Shown here: in pieces, positions 48,901-61,838 of the stretch
How the letters are laid out: each line of letters opens with the position of its first letter
Position numbering within the stretch: position 1 is the first letter of the stretch
DNA from: Membranipora membranacea
Lineage: Eukaryota; Bryozoa; Gymnolaemata; Cheilostomatida; Membraniporidae
Direction of reading: 5' to 3'
DNA length: 64,000 nucleotides
Assembly (NCBI GenBank): GCA_914767715.1
Contig: OU612073.1
Coordinates: 17,174,001-17,238,000 of the forward strand
Position numbers and translations under genes: made by a program
The notes under the pieces: model-generated
The model's database searches: none
What the model was told of the DNA's origin: nothing
The model's input: the letters and a program-made list of their open reading frames with translations, nothing else

Positions 48901-51900
48901 ACTTACCATCAACACATGGGTCCCTGGTAATAACATGCCCTTACTTTGCCAATGTCCAGTAACAAACCACCCCATTGACAATAATAGTCTGAATTTTTTA
49001 TTTAATTTTTAATTATTTTTCAACAGGTAAATTTTTAATATTATTGAATAGCATGATTGCTTTTAACTTTGTGTGCAAAGAACTTACTAGTAACTCATCA
49101 ACAAGTGCAAGGATAGTTACTAAAAAATTGCGATAGGGCTATTTTCTGTTAAATCTGGAGGAAATAGTGAGAATTACGAAAAATGGGAAGTGGGCAGAAG
49201 TGGGCGTGGAAATCTGTAGGGTCCCATCTAAATAGGGAGACTTGGCAACATTTGAGATTTCCCTGGTTTTTTGAAAAAGATTTGATCCTTCTGCTCCCAA
49301 TCCAATCTATTCTGAGTAAAACTAATGGACTGCAGCAGTACTAGCTGCTCGACTATAAAATGCATTGGAATCCGTCTGTCTAATCCTCAAGATTAGAAAC
49401 ATTTATTACTCTGAATGAATGAATGTCTTGGTTTTGTTTCTGACAGCTTGCTCAGATGTGTTTTCTCGATCACCCATCTCCATCTCCAAACCTGAGACTG
49501 ACACAGACGAACTTATAGGACATATATGTATCTCACCCAGTATACCAGAAAACTCTGACAAAGCCTCCATGTACTTTGTGATTCTGATGGACATCAGAAG
49601 CAAAAATCTGAGGAAAGATGTGCTCAAGTATTTTTGCATGAGATATGGCGGACATAATGTGAATGATATTCTGTTCAGTGCTGACGGCACCATGGCCTTG
49701 GCAGTTTTCTCATCTTCCAGCACAGGTAAACTGTAAGACTGACAATGAAGTCTGTATTTATCTTCTTTGTTACAAGTTATTATATAACCCATTCATACTG
49801 TTGACAAAAATTAGAGATGATCGTGATAATTGATTCATTGTGTAAAGCTTTGCGTGTAGACCGAACCACCAGATTATGTTACCATATATATGAGAATGAT
49901 TTGCAAAATTAAGTATATACCAATAGGCAACTCCGATGCTCCATAAATTAATTGATGTGTTTGGCCAAAATTCCACTCAATTAATGAAGCTCAATCATTT
50001 TTAGATTTTGAAGGCTTAAATGCGGGTTTAGCAAGTTTGCCAGAGGAGTTCAGCCAAATGCTGATTTGGAGACCACCCAGAGTCGATACCGTCAGACTGA
50101 GTGGGTTTACCAATGTTAAGACTATGAAGAGAATAATTCAGTCATGGGCTGACGACAATAGAATTCGGATGGATTTTTGTGAAGATGGCGGTGACAGTGC
50201 TGTAATTAGGGTGAAGATGGATTCCGAGAAAGGTAATGGTCAATAAATAAAAATTTTCGCAATGAAATCATTTGCATATAGATAAGATCTTTTATGTGTT
50301 CTAGCTATCTATGCTGTTGGGTAGTGAACGGTGGATCTGTTTTGGGTTTTAAATTACGCTAGATACATCAAGAGGGTTTTTGAATTAAGAAGGCAAAACA
50401 ATAATCTTACTCACTGCTTCTTGTATTGTTATAACTAGCTAACCATGTGGTTTTTCTAGACGTAGTGAAGCTGTTGAAAGACAGTACCGGATTGCTAAAA
50501 CTTGGAGAGAGCGTGCTGATTGTTCCAGAGTTACCCTGCATAGGTTCTCAAGGGCTCTTCAGTGAACGTTTGAGCGGAATATATCCTAGCTCTGCGTCAC
50601 TGAAAGTCGTCGTCAATGAACTGTTCCCTACCGAGGTGGTAGACGACTATCTCCAATTTATCAAGAGGCATGGCGAAGTTAGCAACAACATAAATGCGGT
50701 AAGATTTAATGCTGATTATTGCTTTGTAGAAACTGTTAAAACCATTAAAAAACTATTTGGCAATGGAATTGTTCCCTACGACCTACTAAATGGCTTGTGG
50801 TTGGAATATCGTACATTGTATATAAAATTTAGTAGATTATCAGCTCAAGAAACAAGTTAATGGAAGAGGCTCTGCTTGCCGTTTTGGGAATAAAATTTTT
50901 TCAATTATTCAATTACAGAACCTCAAGAAGTGCTACGCTTTCATTACAAAAGACAAGACACATATCGCTCCTCTTCGAGACAGTGACATGCGGAGTGCTG
51001 ATCCTGTAAAAACATTTGAAAATTGGAGAGAGAAGGTATCTGAGATAATCAAGGAGCATATGAAGGATATATTGTGAGTATCGCAATGTTCAAATGTTAA
51101 CATTCAACTGTCCCTCACAATAACCTTTCTTGATATAAAAACCGAAATGTATAATCTATGAATCTTTGTCTTGTGAAATACTCAAATTAGGTTATGAGAT
51201 CGATTCTGTTTGACTCTGACTGTTCAATGAGTCTTGTGATTTGGTAATTCTGAACAGTCTGAAAATGAAATTTCATAGTAAAGATATTTGGTACGAAATT
51301 GAAAGGGAAATCATATTATTAGGGAATGCTGGAAGTAGGCTATTTTGTCAAATGGCCAACCAAGCATAGTCATCCAGATGTACGCTCACTATTTCAGCAT
51401 CATGGATGAGGTATCAGTCCCAACGGTCCTATGGGAAACAAAGTTGAAACAAGGCAAACCTGAAGGGCTCCACTTAATCTGGGAGAAAGAGGCTCAGAAT
51501 ACAAAGTTACGTGGACTTGGTGAGTATTGTTTGATATCTCAATTTGCAGTCATATATGTTGCTGTTTAGTTGCACGTTGAAATGGATCTGTAGGTAGGCC
51601 TAAGCTGAGATTGTTTCCCTGATCCTATCAGTTCTAGTTCATTTAACACATGTAAATTTTTGACTGTTTTTATCCAAAGTGGGCATAACGTTTCTCATGG
51701 TCTAAACACACCTAAGCAGATTTTACAGGGCCGCAGAGCGGATCCGCGACGGAATACGTAATGACCGCTTTGAAACCGCATACCATGGTTTAAACAGCGG
51801 ATCCGCCAAACACCCGCTACACAACCACCAAGTGTGTTTTGACCATTATGTGTACACCAGCTACCATGGTCAGCCCATCCTCACCAAACCAGGGTTCCAT

Positions 51901-54900
51901 TCAGAGCATGCTGTGTTGAGTCACAAGAATAATTCATTTAACCCCTTCCTACTCCTGTCCTCCCACAGTTTTCCTTGTGTTTGTGGCATGTGAGTGTGAG
52001 TGGTTAAAAATAAGTAGGAATAATATTTTGAACAACTTGATAATTTATTTCTACCACTTGTCACATGGCCTCTTGTCCCCTAACTGTTTTTCAAACCTGT
52101 AGTACCATCATGTTTCTGGAATCATCGGGAAATATTCTTACCTTTTCAAAGCATACTCATATTCGGATGTGCGAACTTATGAAAGATTGATTGAGAAGAT
52201 TGAGAAGGACAACCAACAGACTACCTCAGTTGTGGTGATGAGTCACAGCAATCTTGAATTCTTCTGGTAAGTACAAAAATAATACTACCTGAAGTTAAGT
52301 ATTAGTGAATCCAGAACCAGAAAATTATGGGTCCACAGAAGCATGTGCAATTAACAACTGTTTATGGCAATATATCTCTAAAGCTTTGGTTAATCAGATT
52401 CAGATATAGAGATATATTGCCATAAACAGTTGTTAGTTGTTAGATATAAAGCATATACTCTGAGAGCAATGCTTTATGCAACATCATATACCTCCTATTA
52501 CTTTTAAAAACTTAAATATTAATAAATTAAGAGAGAAGAAAGGAGGAAGAAGGAGGATGCCATTAAATATGTACACCATTTTTGGACCATATACATGCAG
52601 ATGATAATAATAAAAAACACTGACAATGACTTGCACCGAGCGACATGTATTGGAAGTGTTTTTATAGTGTTTTTTTATAATGACGACTTGGTTTTCTAGT
52701 CATTAGTGCCACTCATCAACCACTGACAGAATCATTATCATTCTTTTTGTTTTAATAATTTTGTTATATTGATATTATTTTATTGTTGTGTTGAAGCCTA
52801 TATTAAGATAGGTTCCGATAAGTAAACAATAATGTGGTTTGTTTCAATCCTTATTTCGCTGGGTACAAACCCTTTTTTTTCGTTACAGCCATAAGTTGTT
52901 GAACCAGTTGCGACAAGACTTTCCAGAAACCAGGATCGATTGTCACTTTAAGGACCCGTATTCTCTCAATATAAAGGGTAATTCTATAAACCAATACTTT
53001 GCAATGAGTGACCGTTATCAGAAATTGGCCCTGGAAAAACTCCTCGTTTTTTTCAGTCTGCTTCATGGCTCATTTACCACAAAATTTACATAATTTTAGT
53101 TTTAATAACTCATGTAGGTGTAAGCTGTCCTATCAGTTCTGCTTTCAATTGTAGTTTTAGTATGGGAAGCCAAACTGTTTATGTTACACATTATGACAAT
53201 ACTCAAATTCACAAAATCAAACAAACAATAGCTTTTAGCTTTTCACAAACCTAAACAAATAGGGGCATTTTAATCAGGGCAAGTCAGACTCTTCACCATA
53301 TAACCATGCATCTTGCATTTTCAATTCAACTGATGTTCACCGATTTGTTTAAGGTACAGCTAGTAATGTTCAGGCGGGAACCAGAAAAGTGGAAGAGATT
53401 CTAGACTCTATACTCCAGTCAAAGCTCAATGTTCAGGAAGCTGTATATAAATTTGTGAGCATTCGTACGTCCGGAGCATTCAGGTACACAAGTTACAATC
53501 ATTGAATTAAAATTTGAGCTAACTGACCATGGTGAATCTAGCCATATGAATACAACAAGTGTCCCAACAAAACAATGATTGCAGCTAACACGTATTCACC
53601 TTGCAATTTAGGTAACTTGGTATGATGATGCCATGACTGTCTTCACCTGGTAAACTAATTTGACTTTATAATCTTGTACAATGACGATATGACATAGATT
53701 TTGATAAACATTGTTGATCTGTTTTGATGCTAGGTACTTGAACCAGGTTACTTTGGCACAGGAGAAGGTCTCAGTTTATTGTCCTCAGATAGAAGATGGA
53801 TCCCAACTTATGTACCTGATGTCCACGCAACAGCATGCCCTCAAACGGGCTGCGAAACTGTTACACAAAGCAATTGTTGTTGAAAGTTTCACCCCAGGTA
53901 ATCGATCGCACATTTTCTTATCAATGTGCAATATGTACCAGTTGGGTCGGATGCGCACTTGTTAGAAGAAAAAATTATGATGTGACAAAAGTATTATAAA
54001 ATACCTGATGCTGTCATGGAAACTCAGTCAAATCAAACTGAATATGACTCAAGTTATTTACCCTTATGTACCTATTCAAACACTGATTAACTTCAGTGGC
54101 ATCCACCCAGCAATAACCAACGCCAAAAAAAACTAGATATGCATCTATATATATTATTTTATTGCTATCTATATCTGAGAAAATACAACTTTTAAAATAA
54201 TTGATACAGGCACTGGTCTCAAGCACAACGACTGGAGAGCTGTTACCAAAACTCTTATCAAGGAGATAAAACAGACAAGGAAGCTTCCGTTGCACATCCT
54301 TGATTCAGATAGCACATCAAACACGGTAATCAATGAAGTTTAAAGAGACTGAAAATTTCGGAACTGTTGACTCATGAGCAGGAGAATGACTTTTAAATGA
54401 TTTGCAATAATTATTTAGTTCAAAGCCTGATGATAATTCCATATCATATGTGTTGAGATATGTGGTCAGTAACTGCTCCGACTTCACTGGAGATTGTATT
54501 AGGTTGAGCACTTGCTGAGTCTAGGTAGATATGCGGGTCTCGGCTCCAGTCTAGTAACATTTTATATGGATGGTGTATCATAACATGTCCTTTCTAAACA
54601 GAAAGCTAGTGTGAATCACGATAAGGGGCGGACCCATGAACAACCATTGGCCAGGTTGATTGACTTATTTTATTCATAGGGAAAACTGAAATGGGTGATA
54701 GATAAGTTGCGTATGTTAAACATTTGACCTCTGAGATATGATTGTGAGTTAATATAATTGTGTACCATATATATTTGAATATTACGAGTCAACTTGAGCT
54801 TCTTTGAGCTGACATTCTTTAAAGTATCAGTCTGACCTTTCAGTAATGATGTGACCTCAGTTGAGCCTCAAGGTGAAGGGTGGGGTTGAAGGATTGCATA

Positions 54901-57900
54901 CGGCACTGTAAAAATAAGAGATACCGAAATCCTAAAGGAATTAATCTCTCTCTTTTGTTTTCTAGGCTATAATAGTAAGTGTTGAGGATGCCAGGGAGAC
55001 AATTCATGCTATCTTGGCAGAGGCAGCAAATCTGGGCAGCAAAGCCAACTATGCAAGGCCACCTGTGGATATGCATGCTGCCCATCCACAAGCTTCTCCT
55101 TACCCTATGGAACATGTCACACCAATGCAGAGTACTAATGTCGACGGTGGTCACATGGCCACTGAGACAATCTTCCTTCAGACAAAGTATATAGAACTTA
55201 TGCTCGCTGAGAGATTTATCGATGAACTCAAAGGACCCGAAAATGCAGACCTTGTTGCACAGTAAGTGATGGGCAATATACATCCAGTGTTTTTCATATT
55301 ATATTTTACAATTATTCGCTTTGAAATAAAACCTGTTAGTTATTCTCGTTTACTTTGAGAGTGAGTACATTCTATTATTAGCCACTATTGCATTTCTCTT
55401 GCATTCTTTAGCAAATCTTTGGCACTATGAACCTATTCCATTTAACAGCAAGGGCTGCAAGTCACGCTATTATATTCTAATGAGTATGACAATATTGCAG
55501 AGTTGATCGCAAGACTAAAAACCTGAATTTGAGCTCAGGAGAAGCTGGCAGGGTTAAAGCCGCTAAGAGAACAATGCTTCATAAGCTCAACAATCTCTGC
55601 AAAGTTACATATATGTATGACCCAGGTAAGTGTATATGAGCACTCTGTGCTAAACTACTATCCTGAACCTAGTTTGAGCGCTCATACTGTTTCAGAGTGT
55701 GGGCACAAACTACAAAATCGGAAAGCTTTCTCTCCTGGTCATGCAACTTAATAGTGATTAGTAAGATTTTCCAAAAATAGAATTATGTGAATAAGTGATG
55801 ATTGTATGATACATATTATGAAATAATTCAAGCCTTGTCAACTGAGCAACAAATGTTAGATTTTGCAAAGAATGCTTCTTAGAATGGTTTTTATAATTAG
55901 TCTTAAGAGCGCTACAAAAAGCTGTAGTTGAAATACTCACTAATCTCAGTTATTAAATCAAACTACCCATTTCAAAGTAAAACATTCAGTAACCCTATTA
56001 TTAGGCCTCACCTTTAAATCTGTGTGTTTTTACTTTAAGCTAAAGGTGCATGGGTTCAACCAGACAAAGCAACCGGGAGCAATAACAGTAATCCTCTGCC
56101 ACAACTGGACGGCAGCAAAGATTTGGATTCCATGAAGGAGGCAGCAGATTGGCTCAAGCTGCAGGTTCATGTCTTAGAATCATCAATATGCTCATCTTAT
56201 GACATCGGAGGGATCATTGTCTCTGTGTGCAAACGCTCAATTCAGTGTATCCAGGCTGACGCCCTGATAGTAGCTGTCAAACCAGACCTTTACATGAACA
56301 ACAGTGGAGTCGGCAGCTTGATGGAAGCTGAAGGTAAAGAAAAATATGGTTGACCAGGAATTCTGTAAAAAATTTGATTAATTGATTAATTCGATTGAAT
56401 TCTATTGAAATTGTCGTTTTCAAAATAGCACAGCATTCTTCAAAAAACGAATTCTTGCAGTGAACATCCAAAATGCTTATAGATTGTCAACGATGTTATG
56501 TAAAGATCGGCTAGCTTGCCAGCAATTATATTTGTCAGGATTGATTTGAAATTTTTTTGCCTTGTTAGTTTATTGTGACTGTGTGACCCCATTATGACCT
56601 GTTTATTTCACTTCGCTGATTCATTTCAACTAAACAGATGCCACGATCACCCTCACAGACTTGAGTTATGCATCTTGGGCTCAACAAACTAGAAGTATTT
56701 TAATTCACAATTGTACAAGTTTGGTTAAATTTTAGATCGCCCAGCACAGCAAGACTTAACTGATATTAAGAAACACAGGTTTACTCCTGCGGTAGGCAGT
56801 ACCATTGAGACGGCAAGTAAATCCTCGAATACCCTGTTTGATCGATTCATCGTCCTAGTGGTGGATACGGGAGATAAGGGGTCACTTGAGAGAGGCTTTG
56901 CAGAGGCCTTGAGAGCTGCTGATAGGATGAAGCTAAGGAGTGTAGTATGTAACCTGGTCGGTTCAGATATGTAAGTTACGAAGCATTTTTATTTGTGTAT
57001 GATATAGCTAGCCTTATAACAATCAAAACCAAACTGGGTGGATTCAGAACCATGTCCCCCACTCGGTTATGCGAATGTCTGGTAGGAAAATAACCTTCAA
57101 CTAACATTTGGGGGGGGGGAATTGTAATTAGTCTGTACTGGTCCTATACGCAAGATTTTACGTTCAGACCAACCACATAGGGTATTGCACAACCCAATTA
57201 TCAGTTAATAAAAACAAAATGGGGAAAATGTATCTCTCAGGACAATGTCGTAGGGAGAATGCATATTTTGAGCAATCCTTTCAGGCTATGATGATGTCCT
57301 ATAGCCTGCATCCACTATTAATTTATTACCAAGCCAACAAATTCTCTCAAATTTAAAATCTTTTGAAAAACTTGTGTTAAAGTTGCAGCTTTTTAACATT
57401 ATGTGTTGCTTTTTAGTTAGGAAAAGTATTCTTTATTTTTCAAACATAGGAGGCGATTTGTCAAAGAGATTGAGTCTGCAGAGACGATAACAAGATGTAT
57501 AGATAATCACACACGCAATGAAAAGACAACACTGCAACATATCTTCATTTGTGAGACTAATGACCATAAAATTGCCTCAGTTACATCAGAGCTCCACAAA
57601 CGAGGAACTGCAGTCCAGCCTCCCCAACAAGCTACAAGTATGTAGATTTCAACTTTTCAGTGAGGTCTGGTCATTATCTTTAATATGAGCTGCCACTCAT
57701 TGCTTTATTGACATCAATAACTCAACATTTCAACTTATTCGGATAGCCAAGAAGGATTTATTAACAGCTGGTAGATGATAAGCTGGACGGCTATTCAAAT
57801 CGTATTATGATGTGGCAAAAGCTACATTTCAGACGCTGTTGGGTTTTTTGATGGAAGTGGAGCGTCATACTGTTTGGTCTAAGTGTAGTCCTTGTTACTA

Positions 57901-58036
57901 GACCTTGTCTTTAGTTTTATTTTACTTTTCAGGTTCTATGAAGAAGCTGATGTCGGCATGTTCCTTTACTGATACTGACATGCAGACATTCCTGTCACGA
58001 CTTGGAGGTCAAGGGCAGGATGGGCAGGCAGGGTAA
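39958..58036 (+). CDS. PARP14-like RRM/KH/macro-domain protein, copy B
   Basis: Exons: 39958-40296, 40632-40725, 40952-41191, 41415-41630, 43439-43693, 44055-44213, 48144-48417, 49447-49725, 50005-50232, 50460-50698, 50919-51073, 51258-51519, 52103-52266, 52889-52977, 53354-53483, 53734-53897, 54210-54325, 54966-55261, 55501-55625, 56040-56333, 56736-56970, 57450-57637, 57933-58036 (TAA 58034-58036); about 1,550 codons. Domains are as in copy A. Exons 1 and 3 are shorter by in-frame losses; all other exon lengths equal those of copy A while introns differ by indels. The macro exon reads AEALRAADRM with no stop, so B is the better candidate for a working gene. Reading frame still breaks inside exon 7 (about 48230-48270) and exon 12 (about 51320-51410), as in A. 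Intron 6 is enlarged by a 3.5-kb foldback insertion. Confidence 0.72.
41757..41799. repeat. Hairpin with flipped loop (GGA) in copy B
   Basis: Arms identical to 16607-16649, but the three central bases are GGA rather than TCC. Directly downstream the sequence jumps into the inverted core of the foldback element. Confidence 0.95.
41800..43125. mobile_element. Rearranged foldback element in copy B
   Basis: Counterpart of 16804-18692 without its outer left arm. Instead 41803-41955 is an inverted copy of the segment equivalent to 17310-17465, followed from about 41960 by that segment in normal orientation. This makes a new internal inverted repeat (about 41803-41877 and 41963-42036). The right arm is present but lacks about 170 bp near its tip ('aataggtcccctaagtcc', about 43090-43110). 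The same TCCTTTT flank follows at 43126. Confidence 0.8.
44651..44712 (+). repeat. tRNA-like box inside foldback arm
   Basis: TGGTTCAGTTGGTTAGAGC (A-box-like, D arm) is followed by GTTCAAGTCTCG (B-box-like) about 36 nt later. The same sequence occurs in inverse orientation at about 47439-47502 in the other arm. It is too short for a full tRNA and probably derives from one. Confidence 0.45.
45290..46166 (-). pseudogene. Decayed non-LTR (CR1/jockey-like) reverse transcriptase fragment
   Basis: Reading the minus strand in order: a linker-type KKPWMTKQLFTLTKEGTKLH (about 46000); LYLSKAFDTINHSVLISK, matching the conserved D-x-SKAFDT-NH block (about 45770); GAP-stop-GS, matching PQGS with Q mutated to TAG (about 45625); and FFADNTN, matching the catalytic FADD box (about 45530). 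The spacing of the last three is normal, but the segment before SKAFD is missing. Several stops; not functional. It lies inside the foldback insertion of copy B. Confidence 0.75.
52352..52436. repeat. Copy-B-specific inverted duplication in intron 13
   Basis: Arms about 52352-52379 (acaactgtttatggcaatat region) and 52408-52436 are inverted copies. The spacer and right arm are the reverse complement of what copy A has at about 24424-24484. Copy A has no inverted repeat here. Confidence 0.85.
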
Positions 58037-58782
58037 TCACTGCACACACAATATATTACACCTCAACACAGGACAAGAGGATAACCTTTGTAATCAGTGT
58101 TTTGCCTAAAGCGAGCACGGCTAAAATTGATTTCTACTCAAATTAACTGTGATTTTGCATACACCATATGTATGTCAACAGTCTCACGCCGTAAATTTAT
58201 TGAATTCTACTAAGGTGTGAGCCTGAAACCCTAACTTATATGTAGCGGCCTTATGAATACTGGACATGGCACCATTAAGTCATCCACATAAGCTAGATCT
58301 CCATATAGGAACTACTAACAAATTTACTCTTTGTCTGAAGATAAAGTCACACATGCACGAAAATTCCTTCAATAAAAATTCTGCTCCAGCGGGCAAGGCA
58401 TATGGTCCCTACCCCACAAAGGCCACCAAAACTCCCAGAGCCCATGAAATAGGATGGTCGAAAACCTATTATAAAATATTCCATTTCAAATTCAGTAGAA
58501 ACACTTTCATTTGTGAGCATTGTTTCACAGAATAAGAGCTATATGAGTGACGGGCAATATACATCCAAGTGTTTTTCATATTATATTTTACAATTATTCG
58601 CTTTGAAATAAAACCTGTTAGTTATTCTCGTTTACTTTGAGAGTGAGTACATTCTATTATTAGCCACTATTGCATTTCTCTCACATTCTTTAGCGAATCT
58701 TTGGCACTATGAACCTATTCCATTTACCAGCAAGGGCTGCAAGTCACGCTATTATATTCTAATGAGTATGACAATATTGCAG

Positions 58783-61338
58783 AGTTGATCGCAAGACTAA
58801 AAACCTGATCTTGAGCTCAGGAGAAGCTAGCAGGGTTAAAGCCGCTAAGAGAACAATGCTTTATAAGCCCAACAATCTCGGCAAAGTCACATATATGGGT
58901 GACCCAGGTAAGTGTATATGAGCACTCTGTGCTAAACTACTATCCTGAACCTAGTTTAAGCGCTCATGCTGTTTCAGAGTGTGGGCACAAACTACAAAAT
59001 CGGAAATCTTTGTCTCCTGGTCATGCAACAAATAGTTATTAGTCAGATTTTCCACAAATAGAAATATGTGAATAAGTGATGATTGCATGATACATATTAT
59101 TATGAAATAATTCAAGCCTTTGGAGAGAACTTGTCAACTGTGCAATAAATGTAGATTTTGTAAAGAATGCTTCTTAGAATGGTTTTTATAATTAGTCTTA
59201 AGAGTGCTACAAAAAGCTGTAGTTGAAATACTCACTGATCTCAGTTATTAAATCAAACTACCCATTTCAAAGTAAAACATTCAGTAACCGTATTATTAGG
59301 CCTCACCTTTAAATCTGTGTGTTTTTACTTTAAGCTAAAGGTGCATGGGTTCAACCAGACAAAGCAACCGGGAGCAATATCAGTAATCCTCTGCCACATC
59401 TGGGCGGCAGCAAAGATTTGGATTCCATGAAAGAGGCAGCAGAAGGGCTCAAGCTGCAGGTTGATGTCTTAGAATCATCAATATGCTCATCTTATGACAT
59501 CGGAGGGATCATTGTCTCTGTGTGCAAACATTCAATTCAGTGTATCCAGGCTGACGCCCTGATAGTAGCTGTCAAACCAGACCTTTACATGAAAAACAGT
59601 AAAGTCGGTAGCTTGATGGAAGCTGAAGGTAAAGAAAAATATGGTTGACAAGGAATTCTGTAAAAAATTTGATTAATTGATTAATTCGATTGAATTCTAT
59701 TGAAATTGTTGTTTTCAAAATAGCACAGCATTCTTCAAAAAAGGAATTCTTGCAGTGATCATCAAAAACGTTTATAGATTGTCAACGATGCTATGTAAAG
59801 ATCGGCTAGCTTGCCAGCAATTATATTTGTCAGAATTGATTGTAAATTTTTTGGCCTTGTTAGTTTATTGTGACTGTGTGACCCCATTATGACCTCTCTA
59901 TTTCACTTCGCTGACTCATTTTAACTAAACAGATGCCACGATCACCCTCACAGATTTGAGTTATGCATCTTGGGCTCAACAAACTAGAAGTATTTTAATT
60001 CACAATTGTACAAGTTTGGTTAAATTTTAGATCGCTCAGCACAGCAAGACTTAACTGATATTAAGGAAAAAGGGTTTACTCCTGCGGTAGGCAGTACCAT
60101 TGAGACGGCAAGTAAATCCTCGAATACCCTATTTGATCGATTCATCGTCCTAGTGGTGGATACGGAAGATAAGGGGTCACTTGAGGGAGGCTTTGCAGAG
60201 GCCTTGAGAGCTGCTGATAGGATGAAGCTAAGGAGCGTAGTATGTAACCTGGTCGGTTCAGATATGTAAGTTACGAAGCATTTTTATTTAGGTATGATAT
60301 AGCTAGCCTTATAACAATCAAAACCAAACTTGGTGAATTCGGAGCCATGTCCCCCACTCGGTTATGCGAATGTCTGGTAGGAAAATAACCTTCAACTAAC
60401 ATTGGGGGGGGGGGATTGTAATTAGTTGGTACTGGTCCTATACTCAAGATTTTACGTTCAGACCAACCACATAGGGTATTGCACAACCCAATTATCACTT
60501 AATAAAAACAAAATGGGGAAAATGTATCTCTCAGGACAATGTCGTAGGGCAAATGCATATTTTGAGCAATCCTTTTAGGCTATGTTGATGTCCTATAGCC
60601 TGCATCCACTATTGATTTATTGCCAAGCCAACAAATTCTCTCAAATTTAAAATCTTATGAAAAACTTGTGTTAAAGTTGCAGCTTTTTAACATTATGTGT
60701 TGCTTTTTAGTTAGGAAAAGTATTTTCTTTATTTTTCAAACATAGGAGGCGATTTGTCAACGAGAATGAGTCTGCAGAGATGATAACAAGATGTATAGAT
60801 AATCACACTCGCAATGAAAAGACAACACTGCAACATATCTTCATTTGTGAGACTCATCTCCGTAAAATTTTCTCAGTTAAATCAGAGCTCCACAAACGAG
60901 GAACTGAAGTCCAGCCTCCCCAACAAGCTACAAGTATGTAGATTTCAACTTTTCAGTGAGGTCTGGTCATTATCTTTAATATGAGCTGCCACTCATTACT
61001 TTATGGACATCAATAACTCAATATTTCAACTTATTCGGATAGCCAAGAAGGATTTAATAACAGCTGGTAGATGATAAGCTGGACGGCTATTCAAATCGTA
61101 TTATGATGTGGCAAAAGCTACATTTCAGACGCTGTTGGGTTTTTTGATGGAAGTGGAGCGTCATACTGTTTGGTCTAAGTGTAGTCCTTGTTACTAGACC
61201 TTGTCTTTAGTTTTATTTTACTTTTCAGGTTCTATCAAGTAGCTGATGTCGGCATGTTCCCTTACTGATACTGATACTGACATGCAGACATTCCTGTCAC
61301 GACTTGGAGGTCAAGGGCAGGATGGGCAGGCAGGGTAA
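58783..61338 (+). pseudogene. Extra macro-domain cassette (B2) after copy B
   Basis: Second set of exons 19-23: 58783-58907, 59335-59628, 60031-60265, 60746-60933, 61229-61338. Lengths match unit 1 except a 6-nt gain (ACTGAT repeated) in the last exon. Splice sites are intact. The macro part is open (EDKGSLEGGFAEALRAAD; RRFVNENESAEM). The last exon has TAG at 61240-61242, cutting about 32 residues after the domain. There is no start or RRM/KH exon of its own. It is either a relic or, because exon 19 has the same entry phase, an alternative 3' cassette reachable by splicing from exon 18 at 55261 (inference). Confidence 0.7.
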
Positions 61339-61838
61339 TCACTGCACACACAATATATTACACCTCAACACAGGACAAGAGGATAACCTTTATAATCAGT
61401 GTTTTGCCTAAAGCGAACACGGCTAAAATTGATTTCTACTCAAATTAACTGTGATTTTGCATACATCATATGTATGTCAACAGTCTCACGCCGTAAATTT
61501 ATTGAATTCTACTAAGGTGTGAGCCTGAAACCCTAACTTTAATGTAGTGGCCTTATGGATACTGGACATGGCACCATCAAGTCATCCACATAAGCTGGAT
61601 CTCCATATAGGAAGTACTAACAAATTTACTCTTTGTCTGAAGATAAAGTCACACATGCACGAAAATTCCTTCAAAAATAAATTCTGCTCCAGTGGGTAAG
61701 GCATATGGTCCCTACCCCACAAAGGCCACCAAAACTCCCAGAGCCCATGAAATAGGATGGTCGAAAACCTATTATATAATATTCCATTTCAAATTCATTA
61801 GAAACACTTTCATTTGTGAGCATTGTTTCACAGAATAA

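Larger units (their letters stand above)
38423..60117. repeat. Segmental tandem duplication, right copy (block B)
   Basis: Same orientation and order as block A: two last USP exons, promoter segment, 23-exon PARP14-like gene, extra macro cassette. The coordinate offset is 29,756 at the left edge and 28,062 at 60117, the change reflecting insertions and deletions. Sequence of block A type stops at 60117, but the cassette itself continues to 61838, since block A is the truncated one. Confidence 0.95.
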
